Below, piece after piece: positions 1 through 7,774 of a DNA stretch of 27,448 nt; the stretch's first letter is position 1; each line of letters opens with the position of its first letter. The stretch lies in the NCBI GenBank assembly GCA_023421075.1, contig JAEZUM010000091.1, positions 1 to 27,448 on the forward strand, given 5' to 3'. The translations under genes were made by a program, and so were the position numbers. Under the pieces are notes generated by a model, which saw only the letters and a program-made list of their open reading frames with translations, was not told the DNA's origin and did no database searches. Source of the DNA: Bacillota bacterium (GTDB taxonomy: Bacteria > Bacillota > Clostridia > Lachnospirales > Lachnospiraceae).

Positions 1-127
1 AGCCCTTTAGGGCAAGCCTGAGGAAGTAGTGCGGTTGGCAAATCCCTCAGGCGCCTTCCGGGCGCTTGTTGGTAAAAGCCCCTTATAGGGGCAGAGCAAA
101 CCACCGGCTAAGCCGGTGGTCATGATT
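1..127. mobile_element. Probable end of an IS200/IS605-type element or its guide-RNA scaffold (partial)
   Basis: Four compact GC-rich hairpins lie in tandem: 2-5/10-13, 16-23/45-52 (or 51-55/61-65 as an alternative), 78-82/88-92 and 100-108/112-120, the last a 9-bp perfect stem with a 3-nt loop. Nothing similar occurs elsewhere in the window, and the GC content contrasts with the AT-rich DNA after 128. A subterminal perfect hairpin followed by a short tail is typical of IS200/IS605-family ends, where omega RNAs of TnpB or IscB overlap the element end. On the minus strand ATGA directly precedes the terminal hairpin, the kind of site described for HEARO/IscB elements. Orientation is therefore undecided: a right end read on plus, or a left end read on minus. 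No transposase or nuclease gene is visible, because the window starts inside the element. The family assignment is inference. Confidence 0.5.
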
Positions 128-204
128 TAAGAGTAGAAGTACCAAGATTATTTGGTTGAGAAAGAAAAGAAAGAAAAGGCGGATTGGTTTTGGAATGGAT
201 TATC

Positions 205-233
205 TTGCTACGGGAAAAACTATGTGATATAAT
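205..233 (+). promoter_or_regulatory. SigA promoter of lepA
   Basis: The -35 is TTGCTA (205-210). After a 17-nt spacer comes a perfect TATAAT -10 (228-233), preceded by TG one base upstream (225-226), an extended -10. Transcription would start near 240, giving a leader of about 68 nt before lepA. Confidence 0.7.
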
Positions 234-307
234 CATCACAAGTATGCATTCACCATATAATGGACCTGGTTCCTTGTATGGATGAATGCTTTTACAGGAG
301 GATGAAC

Positions 308-2119
308 ATGTCTTTAGATCAAAGTAAAATAAGAAATTTTTGTATAATCGCTCATATAGATCATGGTAAATCAACGCTGGCAGACCGTATCATAGAGATG
401 ACCGGACTACTTACCAGTCGAGAGATGCAGGCACAGGTTCTGGATAATATGGATCTCGAACGTGAGAGAGGAATAACCATTAAAGCACAGACGGTACGTA
501 CGGTCTATAAAGCAAAGAATGGTGAAGAGTATATCTTTAACCTGATTGATACCCCCGGACATGTTGATTTTAATTATGAGGTATCAAGAAGTCTTGCTGC
601 TTGTGAAGGCGCTATTCTTGTAGTAGACGCTGCCCAGGGAATTGAAGCACAGACCTTAGCCAATGTCTATCTGGCACTTGATCATAACTTGGATATTCTA
701 CCGGTAATCAATAAAATTGACTTACCCAGTGCGGACCCGGAACGTGTTATTGCGGAGATTGAAGATGTCATTGGACTGGAAGCTCATGATGCACCATTGA
801 TATCGGCGAAGGTGGGTACGAATATTGATCAGGTTTTGGAACAGATCGTAGAGAAGCTTCCCCCTCCGAAGGGTGATCCGGAAGCACCGCTTCAGGCGTT
901 GATCTTTGACTCGGTTTATGATCCTTATAAGGGTGTTATTGTCTTTTGCAGGATCAAAGAAGGAAAAGTCAGAAAAGGAACCGAGCTGCGGATGATGGCA
1001 ACCGGTGCTACTGCTGAAGTAGTTGAACTGGGTATCTTCGGTCCCGGACAGTTTGTTCCGGTCGAGGAACTGAGTGCCGGTATGGTAGGATATCTAACCG
1101 CCAGTCTCAAGAATGTGAAAGACACCCGCGTGGGTGATACCGTAACGGATCATAAGCGTCCCTGTTCCGCACCGTTACCGGGCTATAAGAAGGTAAATCC
1201 GATGGTATTCTGTGGGATGTATCCGGCAGATGGTGCAAAATATCCCGACCTTCGTGATGCATTAGAAAAGCTTCAGTTAAATGACGCCTCCCTGCAATTT
1301 GAACCGGAGACCTCAATCGCCTTAGGCTTTGGCTTCCGTTGCGGTTTTCTTGGATTATTGCACCTGGAGATTATTCAGGAGCGATTGGAACGAGAATATA
1401 ATCTTGATCTGGTTACTACAGCGCCAAGCGTTGTGTATAAGGTGCATAAGGTTAACGGAGAGGTATTTGAGATCACCAATCCTACCAACCTACCGGACCC
1501 CTCCGAGATTGATTTTCTCGAGGAACCGATGGTGACAGCAGAGATTATGGTAACGACAGAATTTGTTGGTTCTATCATGAGTCTTTGCCAGGAACGCCGA
1601 GGGGTTTATCTTGGGATGGAATATATGGAGACTACGAGAGCCTTACTCAAATATGAACTACCCTTAAATGAGATTATCTACGATTTCTTTGATGCACTGA
1701 AATCCCGCTCCAGAGGCTACGCTTCCTTTGATTATGAGCTCAAAGGTTATGTACAGTCAGAGCTTGTAAAGCTCGATATCTTAATTAATAAGGAAGAGGT
1801 AGATGCATTAACCTTTATCGTTCATGCAGAAAGTGCATATGAACGAGGAAGAAGGATGTGTGAGAAGTTGAAGGAGGAGATTCCGAGACAACTCTTTGAA
1901 ATTCCCATCCAGGCAGCAATCGGTAGCAAGGTTATCGCCAGAGAGACGGTGAAGGCGATGAGAAAGGACGTTCTTGCAAAGTGCTACGGTGGTGATATCA
2001 CCCGAAAGAAGAAGCTGTTGGAGAAACAGAAAGAAGGCAAGAAGAGAATGCGTCAGGTCGGTAATGTAGAAATACCTCAGAAAGCATTTATGAGCGTATT
2101 AAAGCTGGATGAAGACTAG
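308..2119 (+). CDS. lepA: Elongation factor 4 (LepA), ribosome back-translocating GTPase
   Basis: LepA is a membrane- and ribosome-associated translational GTPase that acts on stalled or misplaced ribosomes. The protein has 603 residues, the usual length. The N-terminal G domain shows the P-loop AHIDHGKST, the switch I segment ERERGITIKAQTV, the G3 motif DTPGHVDF and the G4 motif NKIDLP. EF-G-like domains follow, and then the LepA-specific C-terminal domain, rich in lysine and arginine (GGDITRKKKLLEKQKEGKKRM). An in-frame ATG at 260 exists, but AGGAGG at 296-301 sits 6 nt before the ATG at 308, and conserved LepA sequence begins there, so 308 is chosen. The gene has its own promoter and a terminator behind it, so it is probably monocistronic. 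In many Clostridia lepA and hemW are neighbours, as here. Confidence 0.97.
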   Translation: MSLDQSKIRNFCIIAHIDHGKSTLADRIIEMTGLLTSREMQAQVLDNMDLERERGITIKAQTVRTVYKAKNGEEYIFNLIDTPGHVDFNYEVSRSLAACEGAILVVDAAQGIEAQTLANVYLALDHNLDILPVINKIDLPSADPERVIAEIEDVIGLEAHDAPLISAKVGTNIDQVLEQIVEKLPPPKGDPEAPLQALIFDSVYDPYKGVIVFCRIKEGKVRKGTELRMMATGATAEVVELGIFGPGQFVPVEELSAGMVGYLTASLKNVKDTRVGDTVTDHKRPCSAPLPGYKKVNPMVFCGMYPADGAKYPDLRDALEKLQLNDASLQFEPETSIALGFGFRCGFLGLLHLEIIQERLEREYNLDLVTTAPSVVYKVHKVNGEVFEITNPTNLPDPSEIDFLEEPMVTAEIMVTTEFVGSIMSLCQERRGVYLGMEYMETTRALLKYELPLNEIIYDFFDALKSRSRGYASFDYELKGYVQSELVKLDILINKEEVDALTFIVHAESAYERGRRMCEKLKEEIPRQLFEIPIQAAIGSKVIARETVKAMRKDVLAKCYGGDITRKKKLLEKQKEGKKRMRQVGNVEIPQKAFMSVLKLDED

Positions 2120-2136
2120 GCGATCATAAGGTGGAC

Positions 2137-2193
2137 AAGCTGTTTTGATCCTCTTGCATCATGACTGTAAGAGGAATGAAAACAGCTTTTTCT
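2137..2193 (+). terminator. Intrinsic terminator after lepA
   Basis: A 10-bp stem (2137-2146 with 2179-2188), AAGCTGTTTT against AAAACAGCTT, encloses a second hairpin (CCTCTT with AAGAGG). The 3' arm runs into a T-rich stretch at 2187-2193. Confidence 0.75.
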
Positions 2194-2215
2194 ATTTACG
2201 CGTAAGAAAGTGGTG

Positions 2216-3502
2216 ATGGATATCATGGGACAGAAACAGGTAGGAATGGCAACGGAGCATCAAGGACATATTAACAGAACAGTAAAGAGAGAATTAGGCC
2301 TATACATTCATATTCCTTTTTGTGTTCGTAAATGTGATTACTGTGATTTTTTGTCTGCACCTGGCACCGAGGAAGCCAAGAAAGTATATATCGAAGCGTT
2401 GTTAGCCGAGATCCGGAGCTATCAGGGCAGGAACTCTGGTTATATTGTTCCGACGGTTTTCATAGGCGGTGGAACCCCCTCTTGTATTCCGGAACGAGAT
2501 ATTGCCCGTATTATGAATGCAGTTCGGCAGACCTTTGTGATATCGGAACAACAACCGGAGGTAACCATAGAAGTTAATCCCGGTACCCTCACGAGGGAAA
2601 AGCTGTTATGTTATCAGAAGGCAGGTATTAACCGCATCAGCTTTGGTCTGCAATCGACGGACAATCTTGAGTTGAAGAAGCTCGGCAGAATTCATTGCTT
2701 CGAGGATTTTCTGGAGAACTATAAGCTTGCCAGAGAGCTGGGCTTTCAGAATATTAATGTTGATCTGATGTCAGCTTTGCCCGGACAGACGGTAGCCTCC
2801 TGGGAGAATACACTTCGAACAGTAGCAGAGCTTGTACCGGAGCATATCTCAGCTTATAGTCTGATTATTGAAGAAGGTACTGACTTTTATGATCGCTATC
2901 GCCCAGGTGCTCCCCTTGAAAAGGAAATACCGGATGAGGATACCGACCGTATTATTTATAGTCGTACGAAGGAGATCTTAGAACAGTATGGTTATCATCG
3001 ATATGAGATATCAAATTATGCAAAGGCAGGCTTTGAATGCAGACATAACGATTCTTATTGGGTAGGAACAGATTACTTGGGGCTTGGCCTGGGAGCAGCC
3101 TCATTACTAGATGGTGTAAGGTTCTCAAATATAAACGATAATAAGCAATATCTTTCACTGATAGAAGATTATATTACAAATAATTCGGAAGAGAAAAATG
3201 GTAATACAATCGATAACTTCCTGATCAAGGAGGATGTTCTTGGGATACGTTATGACACAAAGTTCCTTACCCGGGAAGAACAGATAGAGGAATTCATGTT
3301 TTTAGGTCTTCGAAGATGTGAAGGAGTAAGAAAAGACGCCTTTTTGCTACGTTTTGGAGAAACGGTCGATGTGATATACGAGAAAGAGCTTACGGACCTG
3401 GAAAATAAAAAACTCATTGAACAGAATGAGGATTGGATTCGGTTAACGGATTATGGGATTGATATCAGCAATATGGTTTTATCGGTATTCTTGCTAAACT
3501 AA
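2216..3502 (+). CDS. hemW: Radical SAM heme chaperone HemW (formerly coproporphyrinogen III oxidase-like)
   Basis: HemW binds heme and a 4Fe-4S cluster with S-adenosylmethionine and is thought to deliver heme to membrane cytochromes; older annotations call it oxygen-independent coproporphyrinogen III oxidase. The cluster motif HIPFCVRKCDYCDF is visible, with cysteines at about 36, 40 and 43, followed by the glycine-rich FIGGGTPS motif and RISFGLQS. The CDYCDF form fits HemW rather than true HemN. At about 428 residues it is longer than the roughly 380 typical of the family, mainly through an insert near residues 310-345. The start is uncertain: GTG 2210, GTG 2213, ATG 2216 and ATG 2225 are all in frame and none has a strong ribosome binding site. 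Conserved sequence begins at LGLYIHIPFC, downstream of all of them. Confidence 0.92.
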   Translation: MDIMGQKQVGMATEHQGHINRTVKRELGLYIHIPFCVRKCDYCDFLSAPGTEEAKKVYIEALLAEIRSYQGRNSGYIVPTVFIGGGTPSCIPERDIARIMNAVRQTFVISEQQPEVTIEVNPGTLTREKLLCYQKAGINRISFGLQSTDNLELKKLGRIHCFEDFLENYKLARELGFQNINVDLMSALPGQTVASWENTLRTVAELVPEHISAYSLIIEEGTDFYDRYRPGAPLEKEIPDEDTDRIIYSRTKEILEQYGYHRYEISNYAKAGFECRHNDSYWVGTDYLGLGLGAASLLDGVRFSNINDNKQYLSLIEDYITNNSEEKNGNTIDNFLIKEDVLGIRYDTKFLTREEQIEEFMFLGLRRCEGVRKDAFLLRFGETVDVIYEKELTDLENKKLIEQNEDWIRLTDYGIDISNMVLSVFLLN

Positions 3503-3521
3503 CAATATTCACAGTATCCTC

Positions 3522-3552
3522 GATAGCCCTCGCAGTTGCGAGGGCTATCTTT
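3522..3552 (+). terminator. Hairpin terminator after hemW
   Basis: A perfect 12-bp stem (3522-3533 with 3538-3549) has a 4-nt AGTT loop. Only a short T tract follows, so termination may be partial. It separates hemW from the hrcA promoter. Confidence 0.65.
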
Positions 3553-3623
3553 CGGAACAAAATCCAAAGCGCTTGTTTTGTGATTTTCTCACCATTTTTT
3601 AATAATTTAATATGAAAATTGCC

Positions 3624-3652
3624 TTGACAAAAGAAAATGATAGTGATATTTT
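3624..3652 (+). promoter_or_regulatory. SigA promoter of the hrcA-grpE-dnaK-dnaJ operon
   Basis: TTGACA (3624-3629), a 17-nt spacer, then TATTTT (3647-3652) preceded by TGA, an extended -10. The predicted start near 3659 lies just upstream of the CIRCE element, the usual geometry of HrcA-repressed operons. Confidence 0.75.
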
Positions 3653-3663
3653 AATTATAGATA

Positions 3664-3690
3664 TTAGCACTCTACCCAGTTGAGTGCTAA
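3664..3690 (+). promoter_or_regulatory. CIRCE operator (HrcA binding site)
   Basis: A perfect inverted repeat TTAGCACTC-N9-GAGTGCTAA (3664-3672 and 3682-3690), identical to the classical CIRCE consensus. HrcA binds it at normal temperature and is released when GroEL is titrated by unfolded protein. It is the only copy in the window, located between promoter and hrcA. Confidence 0.98.
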
Positions 3691-3743
3691 CAAGAAATTT
3701 ACTAATTACGTATAAAACATTTTACGATGGAACGAGGTAGGTC

Positions 3744-4775
3744 ATGCAGCAATTGGATGAAAGAAAATTAAAGATTTTGCAGGCTATCATCCGTAATTAT
3801 CTGGAGTCAGGAGAACCGGTCGGTTCCAGAACCATATCAAAGTATACGGATCTCAATCTAAGCTCCGCAACCATACGTAATGAAATGTCGGATCTCGAAG
3901 AGCTGGGTTACATTGTTCAACCTCATACTTCAGCCGGACGCATTCCATCCGATAAAGGATATCGCCTATATGTCGATATGCTTTTGCAGGATAAAGTTCA
4001 GGAAGTTGAGGATATGAAGGAGCTGTTGATTCAGAAGGCCGATCGATTAGAGAACCTGCTGCAACAGGTAGCAAAGCTTCTTGCAGTGAATACCCATTAT
4101 ACAACAATGGTATCTACACCTCAATACAAGAAGAAGGTTAAGTTTATTCAGTTGACAGAAGTGGATGAGAATCAGCTATTGGCTGTAATTGTATTTGAAC
4201 GAAATATTGTAAAGAATAAAATCATTCAAGTAACAACATCCTTAAATAAAGAAACACTTCTTAAACTTAATATAATTATCAATACATTTTTACAGGGATT
4301 GGATCTAGGCGAAATCAATCTACCGGTAATCTCACAGATGAAGGAACAGGCAGGAGATTACAGAAACCTTGTAAATGATATATTGGATGCGATTATGCAA
4401 GCAGTTGCCGAGGAAGAGGATATTGAGATATTTACTTCCGGTGCTACCAACATCTTAAGATATCCGGAATTAAGTGATAAGGAAAAGGCTAGTGAAATAC
4501 TTTACACCTTAGAAGAGAAGAAAGCCCTAACGGAACTTATTCAGGATAAGATGGAGGATGAAGAAAACCGAGGTATTCAAGTTTATATCGGAGACGAGAC
4601 ACCGGTTGAAGCAATGAAGGAATGCTCCGTGGTAACTGCAACTTATGAAATTGAAGAAGGTGTCTATGGTAAGGTTGGAATTATCGGACCGAAAAGAATG
4701 GATTACCAGAAGGTGGTTAGCACCTTGCAATCATTGATGGTACAACTGGATGATATCTTCAAGAAGAAGACTTAA
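3744..4775 (+). CDS. hrcA: Heat-inducible transcription repressor HrcA
   Basis: HrcA represses class I heat-shock genes by binding CIRCE. The protein is 343 residues, a normal length. The N-terminal winged-helix DNA-binding part (about 1-75) contains VGSRTISKYTDLNLSSATIRN and the wing GYIVQPHTSAGRIPSDKGYR. The rest is the HrcA dimerisation and GAF-like domain, ending in GKVGIIGPKRMDYQKVVSTL. The start ATG follows a GAGGTAGG ribosome binding site at 3734-3741. It is the first gene of the operon and sits directly behind its own CIRCE, so it is autoregulated. grpE follows. Confidence 0.97.
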   Translation: MQQLDERKLKILQAIIRNYLESGEPVGSRTISKYTDLNLSSATIRNEMSDLEELGYIVQPHTSAGRIPSDKGYRLYVDMLLQDKVQEVEDMKELLIQKADRLENLLQQVAKLLAVNTHYTTMVSTPQYKKKVKFIQLTEVDENQLLAVIVFERNIVKNKIIQVTTSLNKETLLKLNIIINTFLQGLDLGEINLPVISQMKEQAGDYRNLVNDILDAIMQAVAEEEDIEIFTSGATNILRYPELSDKEKASEILYTLEEKKALTELIQDKMEDEENRGIQVYIGDETPVEAMKECSVVTATYEIEEGVYGKVGIIGPKRMDYQKVVSTLQSLMVQLDDIFKKKT

Positions 4776-4887
4776 CAACATACCTTCTATTCCATAGGAA
4801 GGCATGAAGAAAGGTGGTAATTAATACTTGGAGGATATGGATAAAGCAATAGAAATTATGAAGGCTGCAATGGAGAAGGAGAAAGGG

Positions 4888-5523
4888 ATGAACGATAAGT
4901 CAACAGATACACTGGATCAGAACATAGATGATCTGAAGGAGCCAATGACGGAGGATGTAAATTCGGAAGATTTATCTTGCGAGACTCAGGAAGCAAAATG
5001 TGAAGAAACAAATGAAACTGAGGTACAGGGTAAGGCAGACAAAGCCGGCAAGGCATTCTTTAAGAATTCCAAAGGAAAGGAATTAGCTGCCAAGGATGAG
5101 AAGATCGAGGAGCTTACCGATCGTCTGATGAGAACGATGGCTGAATTCGACAACTTCCGTAAACGTTCCGAGAAAGAAAAATCAATGATGTATGATATGG
5201 GAATTAAGAGCTTTATCGAAAAGATGCTCCCTATCGTTGATAATTTTGAAAGAGGCTTCGGAACCATCACCGAGAAGGAAAAAGAAAGTGCTTTTGCACA
5301 GGGGATAGAACTGATCTATCGTCAGCTGCTGACAGCCCTCGAGGAGATCGGAGTAAAACCGATCGATGCCGTTGGAAAGAACTTTGATCCTAATCTTCAT
5401 AATGCGGTAATGCATGGTGAAGATGAAAGTTTGGAAGAGAATATCGTATCCGATGAATTCCAAAAGGGATATATGTATAAGGATATGGTAGTTCGTCACA
5501 GCATGGTTAAAGTAGTGAATTAG
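4888..5523 (+). CDS. grpE: Nucleotide exchange factor GrpE
   Basis: GrpE is the cochaperone that releases ADP from DnaK. After an acidic, low-complexity N terminus comes a long helical region (LAAKDEKIEELTDRLMRTMAEFDNFRKR), which forms the dimeric coiled coil. The C-terminal beta domain carries GVKPIDAVGKNFDPNLHNAVM and ends in VVRHSMVKVVN. All of these are GrpE hallmarks. The start needs a choice. ATG 4888 has AAGGAG at 4876-4881, 6 nt upstream, and gives 211 residues. The frame is open further upstream to TTG 4828 (231 residues, AAAGGTGG about 10 nt before it) and ATG 4837, which has GGAGG only 2 nt away. I prefer 4888 on spacing, but the longer form cannot be excluded. Confidence 0.93.
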   Translation: MNDKSTDTLDQNIDDLKEPMTEDVNSEDLSCETQEAKCEETNETEVQGKADKAGKAFFKNSKGKELAAKDEKIEELTDRLMRTMAEFDNFRKRSEKEKSMMYDMGIKSFIEKMLPIVDNFERGFGTITEKEKESAFAQGIELIYRQLLTALEEIGVKPIDAVGKNFDPNLHNAVMHGEDESLEENIVSDEFQKGYMYKDMVVRHSMVKVVN

Positions 5524-5536
5524 CTTGGTTTTTGAT

Positions 5537-5668
5537 AACATTAATAATTCTATCAAGGGAGGAATAATTCCTCCTGGTGAAGTCATTAAAAACATTACAA
5601 TTCTTTAAGGGAGGATATTTCCTCCTAAGTATCACATTATAACATTAATAATTCTATCAAGGAGGAAA
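5537..5668 (+). repeat. Tandem repeats with paired SD/anti-SD arms in the dnaK leader
   Basis: Three imperfect copies start at 5537, 5591 and 5641 (spacing 54 and 50 nt). Each begins AACATTA, continues ATTCT, and ends in AAGG(G)AGGA. Copies 1 and 3 are identical over their first 20 bases. The first two copies carry an anti-SD CCTCCT that folds on their own SD: stem 5558-5564/5568-5574 with a 3-nt loop, and stem 5610-5615/5620-5625 with a 4-nt loop. Copy 3 has no anti-SD and provides the actual dnaK ribosome binding site (5659-5665). TTTCCTCCT (5618-5626) is also a 9-nt perfect complement of 5660-5668, which covers the dnaK SD. Repeat and complementarity are seen directly; a regulatory role is inferred. 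Confidence 0.85.
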
Positions 5669-5674
5669 ATAAAA

Positions 5675-7549
5675 ATGGGTAAAATTATAGGTATTGACTT
5701 AGGTACAACGAATTCATGTGTAGCTGTTATGGAAGGCGGAAAGCCGGTAGTTATTGCGAATACAGAAGGTGCAAGAACAACACCCAGCGTTGTAGCATTT
5801 ACAAAGACAGGAGAGCGTCTTGTTGGTGAGCCTGCTAAGCGTCAGGCAGTAACCAATTCCGATAAAACAATCTCTTCCATTAAGAGACATATGGGTACTG
5901 ACTTCAGAGTAAAGATTGATGATAAGAGATATTCTCCTCAGGAAATCTCCGCTATGATTCTTCAGAAGCTGAAGGCAGATGCTGAAAGCTATTTGGGTGA
6001 GAAGGTTACAGAGGCTGTTATTACAGTTCCGGCATACTTCAATGATGCGCAGAGACAGGCAACCAAGGATGCCGGTAAGATCGCAGGTCTTGATGTAAAG
6101 AGAATTATCAATGAGCCCACCGCGGCTGCTTTAGCATATGGTCTTGATAACGAGCATGAGCAGAAGATTATGGTTTATGACTTAGGTGGTGGTACCTTCG
6201 ACGTTTCCATTATCGATATCGGTGATGGTGTAATCGAAGTTCTTGCAACCTCCGGTGATAATAGACTCGGTGGCGACGATTTTGATGAGAGAGTAACCAG
6301 ATACATGATCGATGAGTTTAAGAAGTCTGACGGTGTTGATTTATCAACCGATAAGATGGCACTTCAGAGATTAAAGGAAGCTGCAGAGAAGGCGAAGAAG
6401 GAATTATCCTCTGCGACCACAACCAACATTAATCTTCCTTTCATCACTGCTACCGCAGAAGGCCCGAAGCACTTCGATATGAACTTGACCAGAGCTAAGT
6501 TTGATGAGTTAACTCATGATTTAGTAGAGAGAACCGTAGTTCCGGTTCAGAACGCTCTTCGTGATGCAGGACTTACTCCCGCAGATATTAAGAAGGTATT
6601 ATTAGTAGGTGGTTCTACCAGAATCCCTGCTGTTCAGGATAAGGTTAGACAATTAACCAGTCAGGAGCCTTCTAAGACCTTAAACCCGGATGAATGTGTA
6701 GCCATTGGTGCTTCCATTCAGGGTGGTAAGTTAGCAGGTGATGCTGGTGCAGGAGATATCCTCCTTCTTGACGTAACTCCGTTGTCCCTTTCCATCGAGA
6801 CCTTAGGTGGTGTTGCTACCAGATTAATCGAGAGAAATACAACGATACCTACCAAGAAGAGTCAGATTTTCTCCACAGCAGCTGACAATCAGACTGCAGT
6901 TGATATCAATGTTGTACAGGGTGAGAGACAGTTTGCTAAGGATAACAAGAGCCTTGGACAATTCCGTCTGGACAGTATTCCGCCGGCAAGAAGAGGCGTT
7001 CCTCAGATCGAGGTTACCTTCGATATCGATGCAAACGGTATTGTAAATGTATCTGCGAAGGATCTTGGAACCGGAAGAGAGCAGCATATTACGATTACTG
7101 CTGGCTCCAACTTATCAGATGCTGATATTGATAAGGCTGTTCGTGAGGCTGCAGAATATGAAGCACAGGATAAGATGCGTAAGGAAGCAGTAGATGTCAG
7201 AAATGATGCAGACTCTATGGTATTCCAGACAGAGAAGGCTCTTACCGAGGTTGGTGATAAGATTGATGCCGCTGCAAAATCTACGGTAGAGGCTGACCTT
7301 GCAAGATTGAAGGAATTAATTGAGAAGTCCAATCCTGAGGTTATGAGTGAAGGTGAAGTGGCTGATATTAAGGCTGCCAAGGATAAATTAATGGAGGATG
7401 CACAGGCTTTATTTGCTAAGTTGTATGAGCAGAGTGGAGCAGCCGGAGCAGGTCCTGATATGTCAGGCTTTACCGGAGGTCAGGCTGGTGGTTCTACCGG
7501 TACCAATTACGGTGATGATGTTGTTGACGGAGATTACCGCGAAGTATAA
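5675..7549 (+). CDS. dnaK: Molecular chaperone DnaK (Hsp70)
   Basis: DnaK is the ATP-dependent Hsp70 chaperone that folds proteins with DnaJ and GrpE in the cytoplasm. At 624 residues it matches the Firmicutes type. The nucleotide-binding domain shows GIDLGTTNSCVAV at the N terminus, VYDLGGGTFDVSI near 166-179, GGDDFDERV, and VLLVGGSTRIPAV near 308-320. The interdomain linker is DILLLDVTPLSL. The substrate-binding domain follows, then a helical lid and a glycine-rich, disordered tail (GAAGAGPDMSGFTGGQAGG) ending in an acidic segment. Translation starts at ATG 5675 behind AAGGAGG, which lies in the third copy of the leader repeat, so its translation may be modulated by the upstream anti-SD arms. 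A structured 225-nt gap separates it from dnaJ. Confidence 0.99.
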   Translation: MGKIIGIDLGTTNSCVAVMEGGKPVVIANTEGARTTPSVVAFTKTGERLVGEPAKRQAVTNSDKTISSIKRHMGTDFRVKIDDKRYSPQEISAMILQKLKADAESYLGEKVTEAVITVPAYFNDAQRQATKDAGKIAGLDVKRIINEPTAAALAYGLDNEHEQKIMVYDLGGGTFDVSIIDIGDGVIEVLATSGDNRLGGDDFDERVTRYMIDEFKKSDGVDLSTDKMALQRLKEAAEKAKKELSSATTTNINLPFITATAEGPKHFDMNLTRAKFDELTHDLVERTVVPVQNALRDAGLTPADIKKVLLVGGSTRIPAVQDKVRQLTSQEPSKTLNPDECVAIGASIQGGKLAGDAGAGDILLLDVTPLSLSIETLGGVATRLIERNTTIPTKKSQIFSTAADNQTAVDINVVQGERQFAKDNKSLGQFRLDSIPPARRGVPQIEVTFDIDANGIVNVSAKDLGTGREQHITITAGSNLSDADIDKAVREAAEYEAQDKMRKEAVDVRNDADSMVFQTEKALTEVGDKIDAAAKSTVEADLARLKELIEKSNPEVMSEGEVADIKAAKDKLMEDAQALFAKLYEQSGAAGAGPDMSGFTGGQAGGSTGTNYGDDVVDGDYREV

Positions 7550-7595
7550 ATCGGATTGCTTTCCAAGCAACCTTATAGGAATCAAATGAGATAAG

Positions 7596-7639
7596 TACCG
7601 GGAAGAGTGAGTATTGGATATAAAACATTCTTCCTGGTA
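7596..7639 (+). other. Hairpin in the dnaK-dnaJ gap
   Basis: An 11-bp stem with one G-U pair (7596-7606 with 7629-7639) encloses a 22-nt AT-rich loop. No T tract follows, so mRNA stabilisation or processing is more likely than termination. Confidence 0.5.
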
Positions 7640-7663
7640 TCATCTTCGAATAGATGGTAAAAA

Positions 7664-7690
7664 GGCGGTCAGCACTGACTGCCTATTTGC
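7664..7690 (+). terminator. Possible attenuating terminator between dnaK and dnaJ
   Basis: A 9-bp stem with one G-U pair (7664-7672 with 7675-7683) has a 2-nt CA turn (in practice a loop of 4 nt). It is preceded by an A-run and followed by TATTTG. The T tract is weak, so read-through into dnaJ is expected. It could lower dnaJ relative to dnaK. Confidence 0.4.
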
Positions 7691-7774
7691 GATATTTTAT
7701 GATTAAAACATAGGATGGAAACGACCTAGTTTCCGGATCGATATAATGCATAGCTATGAAAGGTGAAGAAAACA

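Noticed and set aside
5577..5642. GTG-started micro-ORF of 21 codons in the dnaK leader
   Set aside because: The nearest SD (5558-5562) is 14 nt away and paired in a hairpin. The frame overlaps repeat copy 2 and looks incidental, though an upstream ORF role in the leader is not excluded.
7742..7747. TATAAT upstream of dnaJ as a separate dnaJ promoter
   Set aside because: No acceptable -35 hexamer at 16-18 nt; a lone TATAAT in AT-rich DNA is weak evidence.
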